Shown here piece by piece: positions 45,264 to 54,310 of a DNA stretch of 64,000 bases. Positions within the stretch are counted from its first letter, which is position 1; the number at the start of each line of letters is the position of its first letter. Origin of the DNA: Desulfobacteraceae bacterium Eth-SRB1 (GTDB lineage Bacteria; Desulfobacterota; Desulfobacteria; Desulfobacterales; ETH-SRB1). The notes under the pieces are model-generated. The model saw only the letters and a program-made list of their open reading frames with translations. It did not search any database and was not told the origin of the DNA. The translations under genes and the position numbers were made by a program. Location: the NCBI GenBank assembly GCA_004193555.1, contig RPGP01000040.1:873127-937126 (forward strand). Direction: 5' to 3'.

Positions 45264-45276
45264 AAGATTAGTTGCA

Positions 45277-45495
45277 AGTGCCTAAAATGAGCTAAAGTGC
45301 CTAAAGTTAAGGTGTCGCTTTGCTCCATTAATTCATAAATTTTAGTTGCTTCATACTTCATTAGCGTTGATTGTTTTTTGCCAGGGTTTTTAAATGAGCT
45401 AACGTGTCTATTAAAAGTTATAATCAGCACGCCGAAGGCGTACCACAACTTTAGGCATTTTAGGCATTTTAGGCACTTTAGCTCACTTTAGGCAC
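45277..45495. repeat. Dispersed element with tandem 9-mers, family 4 copy 2
   Basis: The reversed copy of the element at 28892: AGTGCCTAAAATGAGCTAAA at the left, CCGAAGGCGTACCACAAC inside, and ACTTTAGGCATTTTAGGCAT to TTTAGCTCACTTTAGGCACT at the right. The centre differs from copy 1 while the ends are conserved. Confidence 0.75.
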
Positions 45496-45554
45496 TCAAA
45501 ACAGGGTGCCTTGCAGAACTACAAAAACGAGCCACCTCCTCCGGGGATGATAAT

Positions 45555-46349
45555 TTGACTATGCCTGATAATGACCATAATTTATCAGTATGTGTGCTGG
45601 CAAGCGGCAGCAAGGGCAACGCTATATATATTTCAGACGGCTTAACCTCTATACTTGTTGACGCCGGCCTTTCAGGAATAGAAATCGAGCGCAGGCTGAA
45701 ATCAAAGGGGCTTTGCCCTGAAGATCTGGACGCCATCCTTGTATCACATGAACATAATGACCATATTCAGGGCGTTGGAATCCTTTCCCGACGTTTTGGT
45801 CTGCCTGTTTATATCAACCGCAAAACCATAGAAGCCAGTTCATCATATATCGGGAACATTCAAAATATTGTGAATTTTGATACAGGTTCACCCTTTGCTA
45901 TCAACAACTTAAAAATACATCCCTTCTCCATATCTCATGATGCAGAAGATCCGGCGGGCTTTACTATATGCCTTAACAATACAAAGATAGGAATAGCAAC
46001 AGATCTCGGAATAGCGACAGCTATGGTTAAAGAACATCTTAAGGATTGTACATTATTAATTCTTGAAGCTAATCACGATCCTGACATGCTTCAAAACGGT
46101 CCTTATCCATGGCCTTTAAAACAACGCATCAGGGACAGAACAGGTCATCTTTCCAACGAGGATTCGAAAAATCTTTTACATGAAGTGCAGCATGACAGGC
46201 TTAAACACGTAATTCTGGCTCACATGAGCGAAACAAACAATACACCTGAAAAAGCCTTAAATGTTGTTGGGCGGGCAATAACTCATTCCAGGACACGGAT
46301 TACCGTTGCTTCCCAAGATGTTTCCGGAGAATTAATCCGTGTAAAGTAG
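45555..46349 (+). CDS. MBL-fold hydrolase (YycJ-like)
   Basis: This 264-residue protein has VCVLASGSKGNAIYISDG at its start, LVDAGLSGIEIERRL, and the zinc motif VSHEHNDHIQGVG near 60-70, followed by AEDPAGFTICLNN, IGIATDLG and ILEANHDPDML. This is the YycJ/WalJ subgroup of metallo-beta-lactamase-fold proteins, exonuclease-like enzymes linked to DNA repair or wall control in other bacteria. The start could be the second ATG at 45561. It stands alone between the repeat and the ClC gene. Confidence 0.85.
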   Translation: MTMPDNDHNLSVCVLASGSKGNAIYISDGLTSILVDAGLSGIEIERRLKSKGLCPEDLDAILVSHEHNDHIQGVGILSRRFGLPVYINRKTIEASSSYIGNIQNIVNFDTGSPFAINNLKIHPFSISHDAEDPAGFTICLNNTKIGIATDLGIATAMVKEHLKDCTLLILEANHDPDMLQNGPYPWPLKQRIRDRTGHLSNEDSKNLLHEVQHDRLKHVILAHMSETNNTPEKALNVVGRAITHSRTRITVASQDVSGELIRVK

Positions 46350-46376
46350 CCTCCTATCTTCCAGGCCTCTCTTTCT

Positions 46377-48188
46377 TTATTCTTTAGCTCTGTTTTTGAG
46401 CTGTTGTACCTGCTGGTTGTAAAATGCAATCACTTCTCTTCTGTTCAGCATTCCGAGGAGAATACCATGATCATCTTCCTCGACAACAGGAAGACTATCA
46501 ATATTTTTTGTTGTAAATTTTTGAAGAGCTGTGTTCAGATCGTCTGATTTAGTTACTACAATTATATCAGAAGTGCCGACATCCTGCATCAAAACAAGAT
46601 GCTCTATTTCCTTTGAAAAGAGTACTGCCCTGACATCAGTGCTGGAAAAAATGCTGGCCAGCCTTTTATTGTTATCCATAACCGGGAAATAGTGCTGTTT
46701 TGTTTCGGAAAAATACCTCTTGAAATCCAGAAAAGTCATATCCTGAGGAATAAGCTCTACTTTTTTCACAAGGTGCATCAGGTCCATGATCTTTATGGTC
46801 TGTAAAATATCCACAAAAAACTCACCGGCGTGGGCAGGAGAACTTATCCTGTTTTTGACCTGTTTTTGATAAATGGTCCATTTTTGTGCCGCGAGATAGG
46901 ATAAAGAGCATACAAGCAGGCTTGGCAAAAGCAAATGATATGAATTGGTCATTTCGCTGACAAAAATAATTGTTGAAACCGGTGTGTTTGAAACAGCGGT
47001 AAAAAACCCTGCCATCCCGACAACAACAAACGCACCGGGCGCTGTTACAATACCAGGCATGATTAAGTGAAACAGTTTTCCCACAACTCCGCCTATCGCT
47101 CCCCCTATTACAATTGACGGACCAAATACACCGCCGCTTCCCCCGGAACCTATGGAAAATGAGGTTGTAATTATTTTACCAAAAGCGAGAAAGAACAAAA
47201 ACGGAATGGTAAGTTCGTTATCAAGCGCTTTCTGGGCAAAACCGTAACCAAAGGATAGCGTCTGTGGCAAAAAAAAACCAATTATCCCTGTACAGAGCCC
47301 TCCGATAGCGGGCTTTATATGATTCGGAATGTTCCAGGATTTAAAAAGAGCGGTTACACCATAAAAAGATTTGATATATAAAAAACCTGTCCCTACAATA
47401 ATAAATGCAAGAACAATATATGGTCCCAATTCTAATGGATTGCTGAATCTATAATCAGGGGACTCAAACAAAGACCCCCACCCAAACACCAGACAAAAAA
47501 CGCAGTAAGCAACAACCGAAGAGATGCCGGCAGGTATAATGACATCAGATTCAAACTCCGGGTCTCTGTAAAGCACTTCAGCAGCAAAAAGAGCTCCGGC
47601 CAGCGGAGCCCTGAAGATACTGCCGACGCCGGCTCCTATTCCTGCCGCCATCATTATCCTGCGCTGCCGGTCTGAAAGGTTTAGCTTTGTCGCCAGAAAT
47701 GAACCGAATCCGGCGCCTATCTGGGCTATAGGCCCTTCCCTCCCACCGGAACCTCCTGTTGTGAGGGTTAGCGCTGAGGCTATGGTTTTAATCAGAGGCA
47801 CCCTGCTCCGTATAAAACCCCCTTTTTTATGATATGCATCAATAGCGGCATCAGTGCCGTGGCCTTCAGCTTCAGGAGCAAAGGTATATACCAGCCATCC
47901 GCTTAATATGCCGCCAAAAGCAGGAAGAAACAATAGAATTAATCGATTGAATGAAGTGCCGCTTGATGGAATCAGATGATGTTCGCCGGCAGGGGAAGGA
48001 GGTCGATAACCGGCTATAAAATCCATAAAGAAATGACTTCCGAGCTGGCAAAGATAATGGAAAAGAATTGAGCCTAATCCGGCAATTATACCTATTAGTG
48101 CAAAATAAAATACCCGTTTGCCCGCAAGAGCAATATTTGCAGAACTGTCTTTGCCGGCAATCGTTTCAAACCATTTTTTAAATCGCAT
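46377..48188 (-). CDS. ClC-family chloride channel/antiporter with CBS pair
   Basis: The 603 residues form the ClC membrane domain at about 20-430 with GSGGREGPIAQIGAGFGS, where the Glu of GREGP is the gating residue of H+/Cl- exchangers, and GSGGSGGVFGPSIVIGGAIG. Two CBS domains at about 455-590 follow (TKQHYFPVMDNNKRLASIFS; TTKNIDSLPVVEEDDHGILL) and probably sense adenine nucleotides. It is a complete gene on the minus strand, convergent with the MBL gene, from which it is separated by 27 bases. Confidence 0.94.
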   Translation of the reverse strand: MRFKKWFETIAGKDSSANIALAGKRVFYFALIGIIAGLGSILFHYLCQLGSHFFMDFIAGYRPPSPAGEHHLIPSSGTSFNRLILLFLPAFGGILSGWLVYTFAPEAEGHGTDAAIDAYHKKGGFIRSRVPLIKTIASALTLTTGGSGGREGPIAQIGAGFGSFLATKLNLSDRQRRIMMAAGIGAGVGSIFRAPLAGALFAAEVLYRDPEFESDVIIPAGISSVVAYCVFCLVFGWGSLFESPDYRFSNPLELGPYIVLAFIIVGTGFLYIKSFYGVTALFKSWNIPNHIKPAIGGLCTGIIGFFLPQTLSFGYGFAQKALDNELTIPFLFFLAFGKIITTSFSIGSGGSGGVFGPSIVIGGAIGGVVGKLFHLIMPGIVTAPGAFVVVGMAGFFTAVSNTPVSTIIFVSEMTNSYHLLLPSLLVCSLSYLAAQKWTIYQKQVKNRISSPAHAGEFFVDILQTIKIMDLMHLVKKVELIPQDMTFLDFKRYFSETKQHYFPVMDNNKRLASIFSSTDVRAVLFSKEIEHLVLMQDVGTSDIIVVTKSDDLNTALQKFTTKNIDSLPVVEEDDHGILLGMLNRREVIAFYNQQVQQLKNRAKE

Positions 48189-48446
48189 GTTAAATTATTT
48201 GTAACATTTTAGTTTCTTGGCAAAAAAACAATCACGAAAACACGAAATTAGGAAAGCACGAAATATAAAAAAGGTTTAAAGCTACTAAAGTGAACCGAAT
48301 AATTTCAACTTTTCACGAATTCATTAACTATAGATGGCTAAGTATAAAGGTCCATATGCAAGGCATAGCGATTTTTCAGGAATGAGGCGATACATGTAGT
48401 ATACCGAGTGTCTGAAAAAATACTACAACGCAGTAGATGGGACTTT
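48189..48446. other. Intergenic spacer with repeat-like fragments
   Basis: The spacer has AATTTCAACTTTTCACGAAT and, near its right end, GACTTTTTACGACGCCATCA, both recurring edge motifs of repeats elsewhere in the window. It should include the ClC promoter. No gene is apparent. Confidence 0.45.
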
Positions 48447-49766
48447 TTACGACGCCATCAGATCTTCAACCCCTTGCAAAACTATATCAAACAGTTCCCT
48501 GATATCGGTTTCCTCGAGGCAGGAAAAGGCTATTCTTAAATTTTTCTTTCCTATGGAAATAAGCCCGACTCCGTATTTTTCGAGCAGGTGAACACGGAGT
48601 GTTTCAGCATCTACGGTTTTGAGCTTAATGCACATAAAATAGCCTGAATTAAACGGATAAACATCCCATGCATCTTTGTATCCTGGATCTAAAAGGGTTT
48701 CTTTTACGCGCTTTGCCCTGCTTTTAAGTATTTCAAATTTTTCTTTTTTTTCTGTATGATATCTTTGGTCCTGCATAGACTTTAATATAATAGTCTGGCC
48801 CAGATGGGAAGCATTGGATATGGAGCCTCTAACGCATCCCGCCGTCTTCTTCTCAAGCGCATCATATACGGGCGCCGGATCTCCTTCGACCACGCATCCA
48901 TATGTAATAAAACCAACGCGTAAACCCCACACATAATTTTCTTTTGTGGCGCCATCCAGCTTAACTGCAAGCAGCCTGGGATGCGCGGAGCAAAGACGCG
49001 CAAAAATCGATTCTTTTATGGCAGCATCTTCATAAAAAAGCCCAAAATAGGCATCATCGGCAACAACAATTACGTTTGTGCCTTTTTCAGCCACATCAGT
49101 TAGAATTTTTACAATGGCTGACCCTTCTTTTTCGGTAACAGTATAGCCGCTGGGGTTGTGCGGAAAATTGAGCAGCACTGTAATCTTGTCACGGTTTTTT
49201 GCCTCATTGAGAACCTTTTCTTCAAAGGCCGCGAGATTAAACCCTCCTTCTTCTGAAAACATTGGATACCGGCTGATTATCCCGCCTTTTCTGACATTCA
49301 AAATAAGGTTATAGTTTCCCCACATCATATCCGGCACTATGATCACATCACCAGGGTCTATCCAGATATCTGCGAACACACTGACTGCATGCGTTATGCC
49401 GCACGCAACAACAGGAAGACTTATTTTTTTGCCTGCAAGAGAAGGGTTTTTTTCAAATATGGAATCCTGCCAGATCTTTCTCAAAGCAGGAATTCCATAA
49501 GATGGCGCATAGGTTAATGACTCTTTTGCCCTGATGCCGTTTATCGCATCCATAACCGAGGAAAGACGCATAGTCTTACCCTTCTCAGTAGCGATGCCTA
49601 TTGTTGCGTTTAACTTGTGAGCCTTCTTTTTTGCCTCAGCGCTCTGGCTTAATATCCCCTTAGGGAAAAAGAGGTTTTTCCCTATATCGGACAACATTTC
49701 CATGAGAAATGGATTGTCCGTCTCGATCGTGTTGTTAAGCTGTTTTGCAATAGGATTCATATTCAA
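48447..49766 (-). CDS. PLP-dependent class I aminotransferase
   Basis: The 439 residues follow the fold-type I pattern: LTYAPSYGIPALRKIW, GITHAVSVFADIWIDPGDVI, NFPHNPSGYTVTEKE with the conserved NPSG, VADDAYFGLFYED, and KLDGATKENYVWGLRVGF, whose Lys should bind PLP. The C-terminal domain is complete (NLRIAFSCLEETDIRELF). The amino acid substrate cannot be read from the sequence. It is a single-gene unit on the minus strand. Confidence 0.9.
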   Translation of the reverse strand: MNMNPIAKQLNNTIETDNPFLMEMLSDIGKNLFFPKGILSQSAEAKKKAHKLNATIGIATEKGKTMRLSSVMDAINGIRAKESLTYAPSYGIPALRKIWQDSIFEKNPSLAGKKISLPVVACGITHAVSVFADIWIDPGDVIIVPDMMWGNYNLILNVRKGGIISRYPMFSEEGGFNLAAFEEKVLNEAKNRDKITVLLNFPHNPSGYTVTEKEGSAIVKILTDVAEKGTNVIVVADDAYFGLFYEDAAIKESIFARLCSAHPRLLAVKLDGATKENYVWGLRVGFITYGCVVEGDPAPVYDALEKKTAGCVRGSISNASHLGQTIILKSMQDQRYHTEKKEKFEILKSRAKRVKETLLDPGYKDAWDVYPFNSGYFMCIKLKTVDAETLRVHLLEKYGVGLISIGKKNLRIAFSCLEETDIRELFDIVLQGVEDLMAS

Positions 49767-49972
49767 TCTCCCAATCGATGAATTTGTAAAAAGTATAATT
49801 TAACACAGAGAATACAGAGATATACTATGTGATTTCTGTGGTGCAAAACCGACTTTTTACAAAGTAATAAACATTAAATTTTATAATTTAGATGAGAAAA
49901 ATGTCAAGAAAAAAGAATCTGAAAAAAAACAGGGAATAGGAGCAGTCTTCACAGGAAGGATGACATAAAAAA

Positions 49973-49999
49973 ACCCCGCTCAATACCTGAGCGGGGTTC
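49973..49999 (-). terminator. Rho-independent terminator after the PxxKW gene
   Basis: AACCCCGCTCA and TGAGCGGGGTT pair perfectly around ATACC. Read on the minus strand it is followed by a T-run (the AAAAAA on the plus strand). It lies just past the end of the gene at 50023. Confidence 0.9.
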
Positions 50000-50022
50000 G
50001 CCTGGAGATCAAAAATCAAATA

Positions 50023-50301
50023 TTACCTATTACCTCTTTTAGATGCCTTAAGGGGATTGATTTTCGTTTTTGAGGCAGTAGAAGAAGCTTTTACATGAGA
50101 TGCAAAGTTGCAATTCCCGTTTTTCCACTTCAATGAAGGATCAGGATATGCTGTACAGTACCATCTGGATGAAAACTCGGCGCTGCGATCACAACCATTG
50201 CACTGCTCAACGATCTCATGGCAAATCCCGCCGTTGTATGAACATCCTCTATTTGTCATAAAAGGACACTCAACACCTTTTTTTATCGTTGCACAAACCA
50301 T
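50023..50301 (-). CDS. PxxKW-family cysteine-rich protein
   Basis: The ATG at 50301 is preceded by a perfect AAGGAGGTGAT site. The 92-residue product has about eight Cys in pairs (VECPFMTNRGCSYNGGICHE; EQCNGCDRS) and the namesake PDPSLKWKNGNCNFASHV, followed by a basic Ser/Lys tail. PxxKW proteins are small cysteine-rich proteins typical of sulfate-reducing and related deltaproteobacteria, with unknown role; metal binding is plausible. The strong ribosome-binding site and the terminator suggest high expression. Confidence 0.88.
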   Translation of the reverse strand: MVCATIKKGVECPFMTNRGCSYNGGICHEIVEQCNGCDRSAEFSSRWYCTAYPDPSLKWKNGNCNFASHVKASSTASKTKINPLKASKRGNR

Positions 50302-50337
50302 CGGAATCACCTCCTTTCCAACATATTGGTTTAATAA

Positions 50338-50373
50338 AAAAAAGGCTGGGATTAATCAAAACCAGCCTTTTAG
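50338..50373 (-). terminator. Terminator after the glycosyltransferase gene
   Basis: AAGGCTGG and CCAGCCTT pair around a 19-nt loop; on the minus strand a run of T follows. It lies about 80 bases beyond the stop of the gene at 50451. Confidence 0.75.
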
Positions 50374-50450
50374 AATACAAAAAAACTTGCGCAATATAAT
50401 CAAGCAAACCACACTTGTCAATCAAAAAAATAACGTTCCGTAAACGCTTG

Positions 50451-51725
50451 CTATGATCCGTAATAGTTAATTAGAAGCTGCTCAATTTTTTCTTCTAACA
50501 TTTCATATGAAAGATAACGCCATCCTAACATGTAGTTTTTTTCTGCCATTTGAGCTATCCGCTCAGGATTTCCTAAAAGCTCGTTTATTTTATTTATAGT
50601 TTGTTTGGTTATATAGTTGTCAAAAGATATAACATCAAAACCCTTGGGTTCAATGTCGGCTACAAAAATTGAGTACCTGTTGATAACTATAGGCTTTCTA
50701 AAGTAAATAGCTTCAACAAAGGCATTGCCGTAACCTTCATATGCAGAGGGATAGGTCACGAGATCGGCATGTTGATACACATCCCATAATGTATATATTT
50801 TTTTGCCGTTTTTATCAATACCTCTTTTCAAACTGATTCTATCTGCAATTATCTTTAGATCAACATCGATTAATTTAACAAACTCTTCGATGCGCATTAA
50901 ATAATCCTGGCCTTCATCTCCGGCTTTGTGAGATATCACAAGGGAGGCCTTTGGATGATCAAGTCTTTTTACCAGTTCGGCAGCGGTTTCGATTCCTTTT
51001 CTTGAAATAACCCTTGTTGGTTGAAGCACGAGAAGCGAGTCTTCATCAAGACCGATTTCCTTTCTTAAGTCACGATTAAAATTATCTATTTCAGGCGGAA
51101 GAACTTTAAAGTCAACCACATTTGGTATTAATGTCCAGGTTGATCCTGTATAACTCCCAAACTTTTGCCCTGCTATGGAATTAATCACTACATGCTGGAT
51201 TTTAGGATGAACCGGAGGAAATGCAGCCCTTAAGTAATCTGTTGCAATAGGGCTGTAAAATCTTTCCCGTTCCCAGAAAAAATCATGATGATGGGCAATG
51301 GTGGGTATTCCAGTCTCAATTATGAATTCAGTAATAGCGAGACCAAGGGGAATATTTACAGGAATTGCCAGTGCATTTTGGACAACAAGTATTTCAAATC
51401 CGAATTTTTTATGAAATTTTCGAATTTCAGCCTTTAGCTCTTCCTTAAGCTCCTGAATTCTCCTGCTGACTTCAGGAGTCCGTTTTTTTTCAACAAAAAT
51501 AGCGCGCTGAACTTTAACAATTTCTTCGTGTTTAAAAAATGCCTTGGACGCAAGATGAGAGATTGCAGGATCTGTATCCAGCATTCCTGCCATAAAATAT
51601 ACTGAGCAGCCTTTGGATGTAAGCATATCTGCCCATTTGCCTGTTTCAAGGGACACCCCGTCTAATCCGGAAAATCTTGTTGAGATAAACCCAAAAGAAG
51701 GTTTTTTGCGATCCCAAATACTCAT
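50451..51725 (-). CDS. Glycosyltransferase family 4 (GT-B) protein
   Basis: The 424 residues form a GT-B fold: FGFISTRFSGLDGVSLETGK at the N-terminus, IAHHHDFFWERERF, a C-terminal domain with LLVLQPTRVISRKGIETAAE, and the nucleotide-sugar-binding segment YPSAYEGYGNAFVEAIYFRK carrying the E..E motif (EGYGNAFVE). The architecture and length resemble synthases of glucosylglycerate-type solutes, but the acceptor cannot be deduced. It is a stand-alone gene with its own terminator. Confidence 0.82.
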   Translation of the reverse strand: MSIWDRKKPSFGFISTRFSGLDGVSLETGKWADMLTSKGCSVYFMAGMLDTDPAISHLASKAFFKHEEIVKVQRAIFVEKKRTPEVSRRIQELKEELKAEIRKFHKKFGFEILVVQNALAIPVNIPLGLAITEFIIETGIPTIAHHHDFFWERERFYSPIATDYLRAAFPPVHPKIQHVVINSIAGQKFGSYTGSTWTLIPNVVDFKVLPPEIDNFNRDLRKEIGLDEDSLLVLQPTRVISRKGIETAAELVKRLDHPKASLVISHKAGDEGQDYLMRIEEFVKLIDVDLKIIADRISLKRGIDKNGKKIYTLWDVYQHADLVTYPSAYEGYGNAFVEAIYFRKPIVINRYSIFVADIEPKGFDVISFDNYITKQTINKINELLGNPERIAQMAEKNYMLGWRYLSYEMLEEKIEQLLINYYGS

Positions 51726-51806
51726 ATCTGCAACTCTTGTACATTAAGGCAACAATAATATTTTCTGGTGAAAAAAGCTATCAACAACACGAAGAGGCGC
51801 TTTCTA

Positions 51807-51989
51807 TCAGGATTTATCATCCTGATCAAGCTTGTCAGTCTTCTTAGTCTCTTCGTCATCTGAAACTCCCTTAAAATTTCTTATTGCCTTACCCATACCC
51901 GCTCCTATTTCCGGAAGTTTTCCAGCTCCAAAAATAATCAGTATAATAACAAGTATGATGATAAGTTCAGGCATTCCAATTCCAAACAT
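51807..51989 (-). CDS. tatA: Sec-independent translocase subunit TatA
   Basis: This 60-residue protein has [20 protein letters not shown], then [20 protein letters not shown], the transmembrane helix, FG hinge and amphipathic helix of TatA/E, and an acidic tail. It forms the pore for folded proteins. No tatB or tatC is adjacent. An AGGAGG-type site precedes the start. Confidence 0.94.
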   Translation of the reverse strand: MFGIGMPELIIILVIILIIFGAGKLPEIGAGMGKAIRNFKGVSDDEETKKTDKLDQDDKS

Positions 51990-52084
51990 ACAATCCTCCT
52001 ATGTAATACAGTTGATTTTGACAATCTCGTAAAAAGTACAATTTACCACAGAGCGCACAGAGAACACAGAGACAACTATTTGTA

Positions 52085-52195
52085 ATTACTGGATAGCGCT
52101 AAAGGTTAGCGCTGACGCTTCACTTCGTGTCAATACGTGCCCCGTTTTCACTGGAATGACGAAAGTGTGCTTTTATGACTTTTTACAAATGCATC
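52085..52195 (-). repeat. Dispersed palindromic repeat, family 1 copy 3
   Basis: Reversed copy of the repeats at 17285 and 40805: ACTGGATAGCGCTAAAGGTT, GCGCTGACGCTTCACTTCGT and GACTTTTTACAAATGCATCA. The stretch from 51990 to 52645 otherwise holds the tatA upstream region and the fold-back below, with no credible gene. Confidence 0.7.
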
Positions 52196-52362
52196 AATTA
52201 TAATAATATATAACACCGGATTGATTAAGTGTCAATATTTTACAACTCACAGACAGATTCATTATTAATGCTGTTTTATTCAGCTTTAAAGCAGGACAGG
52301 AAATGCACTCGCTTTTGCAGTTCAATACCTTGTAATATTCCCTTGCTCATGATATTAGGGAG

Positions 52363-52503
52363 TGTCCATCCACAAATGGCATCTTTCGGCCCCTGGCGGC
52401 GTTCTCGCTTTTTTGCAATCCTCGGAATAGGCGCACTATGCCTGTGGTTGCAAAAACGCTCGAGCCTTGCCAGGAACCAAAATCTACCACTTGTGGATGG
52501 ACA
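52363..52503. repeat. 141-bp fold-back (MITE-like) element
   Basis: TGTCCATCCACAA and TTGTGGATGGACA are perfect 13-bp terminal inverted repeats. The arms keep pairing inward with mismatches (CTGGC / GCCAG; TTTTTTGCA / TGCAAAAA) over about 60 bases each. No coding sequence is inside. It looks like a non-autonomous transposable element or a large RNA hairpin. Confidence 0.75.
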
Positions 52504-52645
52504 TCAGGGAATCTTGGATTTTGGATTTAAGGAATTCTATCAATTTTATAAAAAATGATAGAGCGACCCGCCGTGCTCGCGCAAGTCGCGGCAGGAGCGA
52601 TACAACAATCATAAATCAACAATTCTTAAGGGAGTCTGCTTTATC

Positions 52646-53746
52646 ATGGATAAATTTCAAGCTGATTGTCTGCCTGTTCTGATCGGAAGCCTTCCTATGA
52701 ATAATCATGCGGAAGCCGCAAGGCTTGTTTTCAAATATACTCCTGAAATCCCATTATGGATTCAACTGCCGGTTTATAAAGAAGAAGGTATGCTCGCACA
52801 ATTTCTGCCGGGCATGCCCGGTTTTACAATAGAAAAAGACAAGGCTTTCATAAATGTTTCAAGTAAAAATTTTGATGATGATCTTCTCCGGTTTTATGAA
52901 GACTATATGTCGGTAGTCGAACAAAAAAGTGATCTTTTATCTTCAAGATTTGCCATGACAAAAGATACAGGCATGGGTTTTTTTGAATTTATGAATCAAT
53001 TAAACGGACTCTCCGATTTTCCCTGTGCAGTTAAGGGCCAAATAACAGGCCCTGTTACCTTTGGTATTGGTGTTTGCGATCAGGATGGAAGGGCAATTTT
53101 TTATAATGAACAGTTAAGGGATGCGGCAGTAAAGCTTTTATCTCTAAGAGCCGCATGGCAGGTCAGGCAACTTTCAAAATTCGGACGACCTGCCATGATT
53201 TTTTTTGACGAACCAGCGCTTGCCGGTTTTGGCTCATCTGCATTTATCAGTATATCACGTGATGAAATTTCAAGCTGCTTTGAAGAAGTGATTGAAGCCG
53301 TACACTCCGAAGGCGGGCTTGCAGGAATACATGTATGCGCCAATGCCGACTGGTCTCTCGTGTTGCAATCTTCCGTAGATATTGTCAGCTTTGATGCATA
53401 TTCTTTTTTTGACAGATTTATTCTTTATCCTGATCAAATCAGGAAATTTATCGATTCCGGCCGTATTTTTGCATGGGGAATTGTGCCGACTTCAAGTCCA
53501 ATAGATATTGAAAAGGAAACAACAGATTCTCTGGTAGCAAATTGGCAGGATAAAGTCTGTAAAATCGAAAAGCTTGGGATAGACAAGTCAAATATTTTTA
53601 AACAATCCCTGATAACCCCGAGTTGCGGCACAGGCTCACTGACTTTTGATCATGCAAAAAAGGTACTCAGATTGACGAGGGAAGTTTCAGATCGTTTGAG
53701 AAGTATAAATTTTCGTAACCATTCAGCCACAGATTCACACAGATGA
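52646..53746 (+). CDS. MetE/UroD-like methyltransferase-fold protein
   Basis: The 366-residue protein has the cobalamin-independent methionine synthase/uroporphyrinogen decarboxylase fold: PVLIGSLPMNNHAEAARLVF, KGQITGPVTFGIGVCDQDG, IFFDEPALAGFGSS, LAGIHVCANADW with His-Xaa-Cys zinc ligands, and ITPSCGTGSL with the third Cys. It is about half the length of MetE, lacking the N-terminal duplicate, and may transfer methyl groups from corrinoid or other donors. The last 12 residues (NFRNHSATDSHR) are encoded by the repeat starting at 53725, so the native C-terminus has been altered. Preceded by TTAAGGGAG. Confidence 0.8.
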   Translation: MDKFQADCLPVLIGSLPMNNHAEAARLVFKYTPEIPLWIQLPVYKEEGMLAQFLPGMPGFTIEKDKAFINVSSKNFDDDLLRFYEDYMSVVEQKSDLLSSRFAMTKDTGMGFFEFMNQLNGLSDFPCAVKGQITGPVTFGIGVCDQDGRAIFYNEQLRDAAVKLLSLRAAWQVRQLSKFGRPAMIFFDEPALAGFGSSAFISISRDEISSCFEEVIEAVHSEGGLAGIHVCANADWSLVLQSSVDIVSFDAYSFFDRFILYPDQIRKFIDSGRIFAWGIVPTSSPIDIEKETTDSLVANWQDKVCKIEKLGIDKSNIFKQSLITPSCGTGSLTFDHAKKVLRLTREVSDRLRSINFRNHSATDSHR

Positions 53747-53926
53747 ACGCAGATAGGTTTAAATACAAAGTAGCCGTTCACGGCTTGAAACTTGAAACTT
53801 GAAATTGGAAATTGGGGAGAGATTAAGCCCGAATTTCCAATTTCTAATTTCAGCATTTCGTGAACGGTTACGTATATGATAATAAAAGAAAAAATATCAG
53901 TGATGATCTGCGTAGATCTGGGGCTG
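53725..53926. repeat. Dispersed inverted-repeat element, family 2 copy 2
   Basis: AGCCACAGATTCACACAGAT, GAACGCAGATAGGTTTAAAT at the left; TCAGTGATGATCTGCGTAGA then TCTGGGGCT at the right. Both ends match the reversed copy at 25176-25298. The centre has an extra inner palindrome (AAATTGGAAATTGG / CCAATTTCTAATTT). Confidence 0.75.
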
Positions 53927-53964
53927 AATAATTCAAATTTTCAACATAAATTTAGGAGGCGATC

Positions 53965-54201
53965 ATGAGTGAAATTAGAATGGTTGGAGAAATCCGAACG
54001 GATTATGACTGTGAAACAACGGGTATTCCGGCGGAACGATGGGGAGAAGCTTTGTTTACGATTGGAGAAGAAGAGATTGCCATGGAGGTCAGCGTAGAAG
54101 AAGAAATAATAGTATCAATAATGGCGGGAGATGGCGCTGTATGGAAGGGCACTCTCGAGGGCTTAAAGAAATTTCTAAAAGCTGATATCAAAGGCAAATA
54201 G
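53965..54201 (+). CDS. Small acidic hypothetical protein
   Basis: The 78 residues are rich in Glu and form alternating strands (GEIRTDYDCETTGI; EALFTIGEEEIAMEVSVEEE; VSIMAGDGAVWKGTLEGLK). AGGAGGCGATC before the ATG and a terminator after the stop support it as a real gene. No family was recognised. It sits convergent with cspA. Confidence 0.65.
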   Translation: MSEIRMVGEIRTDYDCETTGIPAERWGEALFTIGEEEIAMEVSVEEEIIVSIMAGDGAVWKGTLEGLKKFLKADIKGK

Positions 54202-54254
54202 CTCAACTGTTACGCTGCAACAGGATCAGAATTTTCGGACAGGGTTCAAAGTAA

Positions 54255-54299
54255 AAAGGGCATACCATATAAATCGGTGGAATGCCCTTTCTTTTTTTG
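54255..54299. terminator. Bidirectional terminator between the acidic protein gene and cspA
   Basis: AAAGGGCAT and ATGCCCTTT pair across a 20-nt loop, with AAAAA on one side and TCTTTTTTT on the other, so it can serve both convergent genes. Confidence 0.8.
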
Positions 54300-54310
54300 A
54301 AAACAGCAAG

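Noticed and set aside
52229-52682. Plus-strand ORFs between tatA and the MetE-like gene
   Set aside because: They run through the fold-back repeat and lack start signals and homology.
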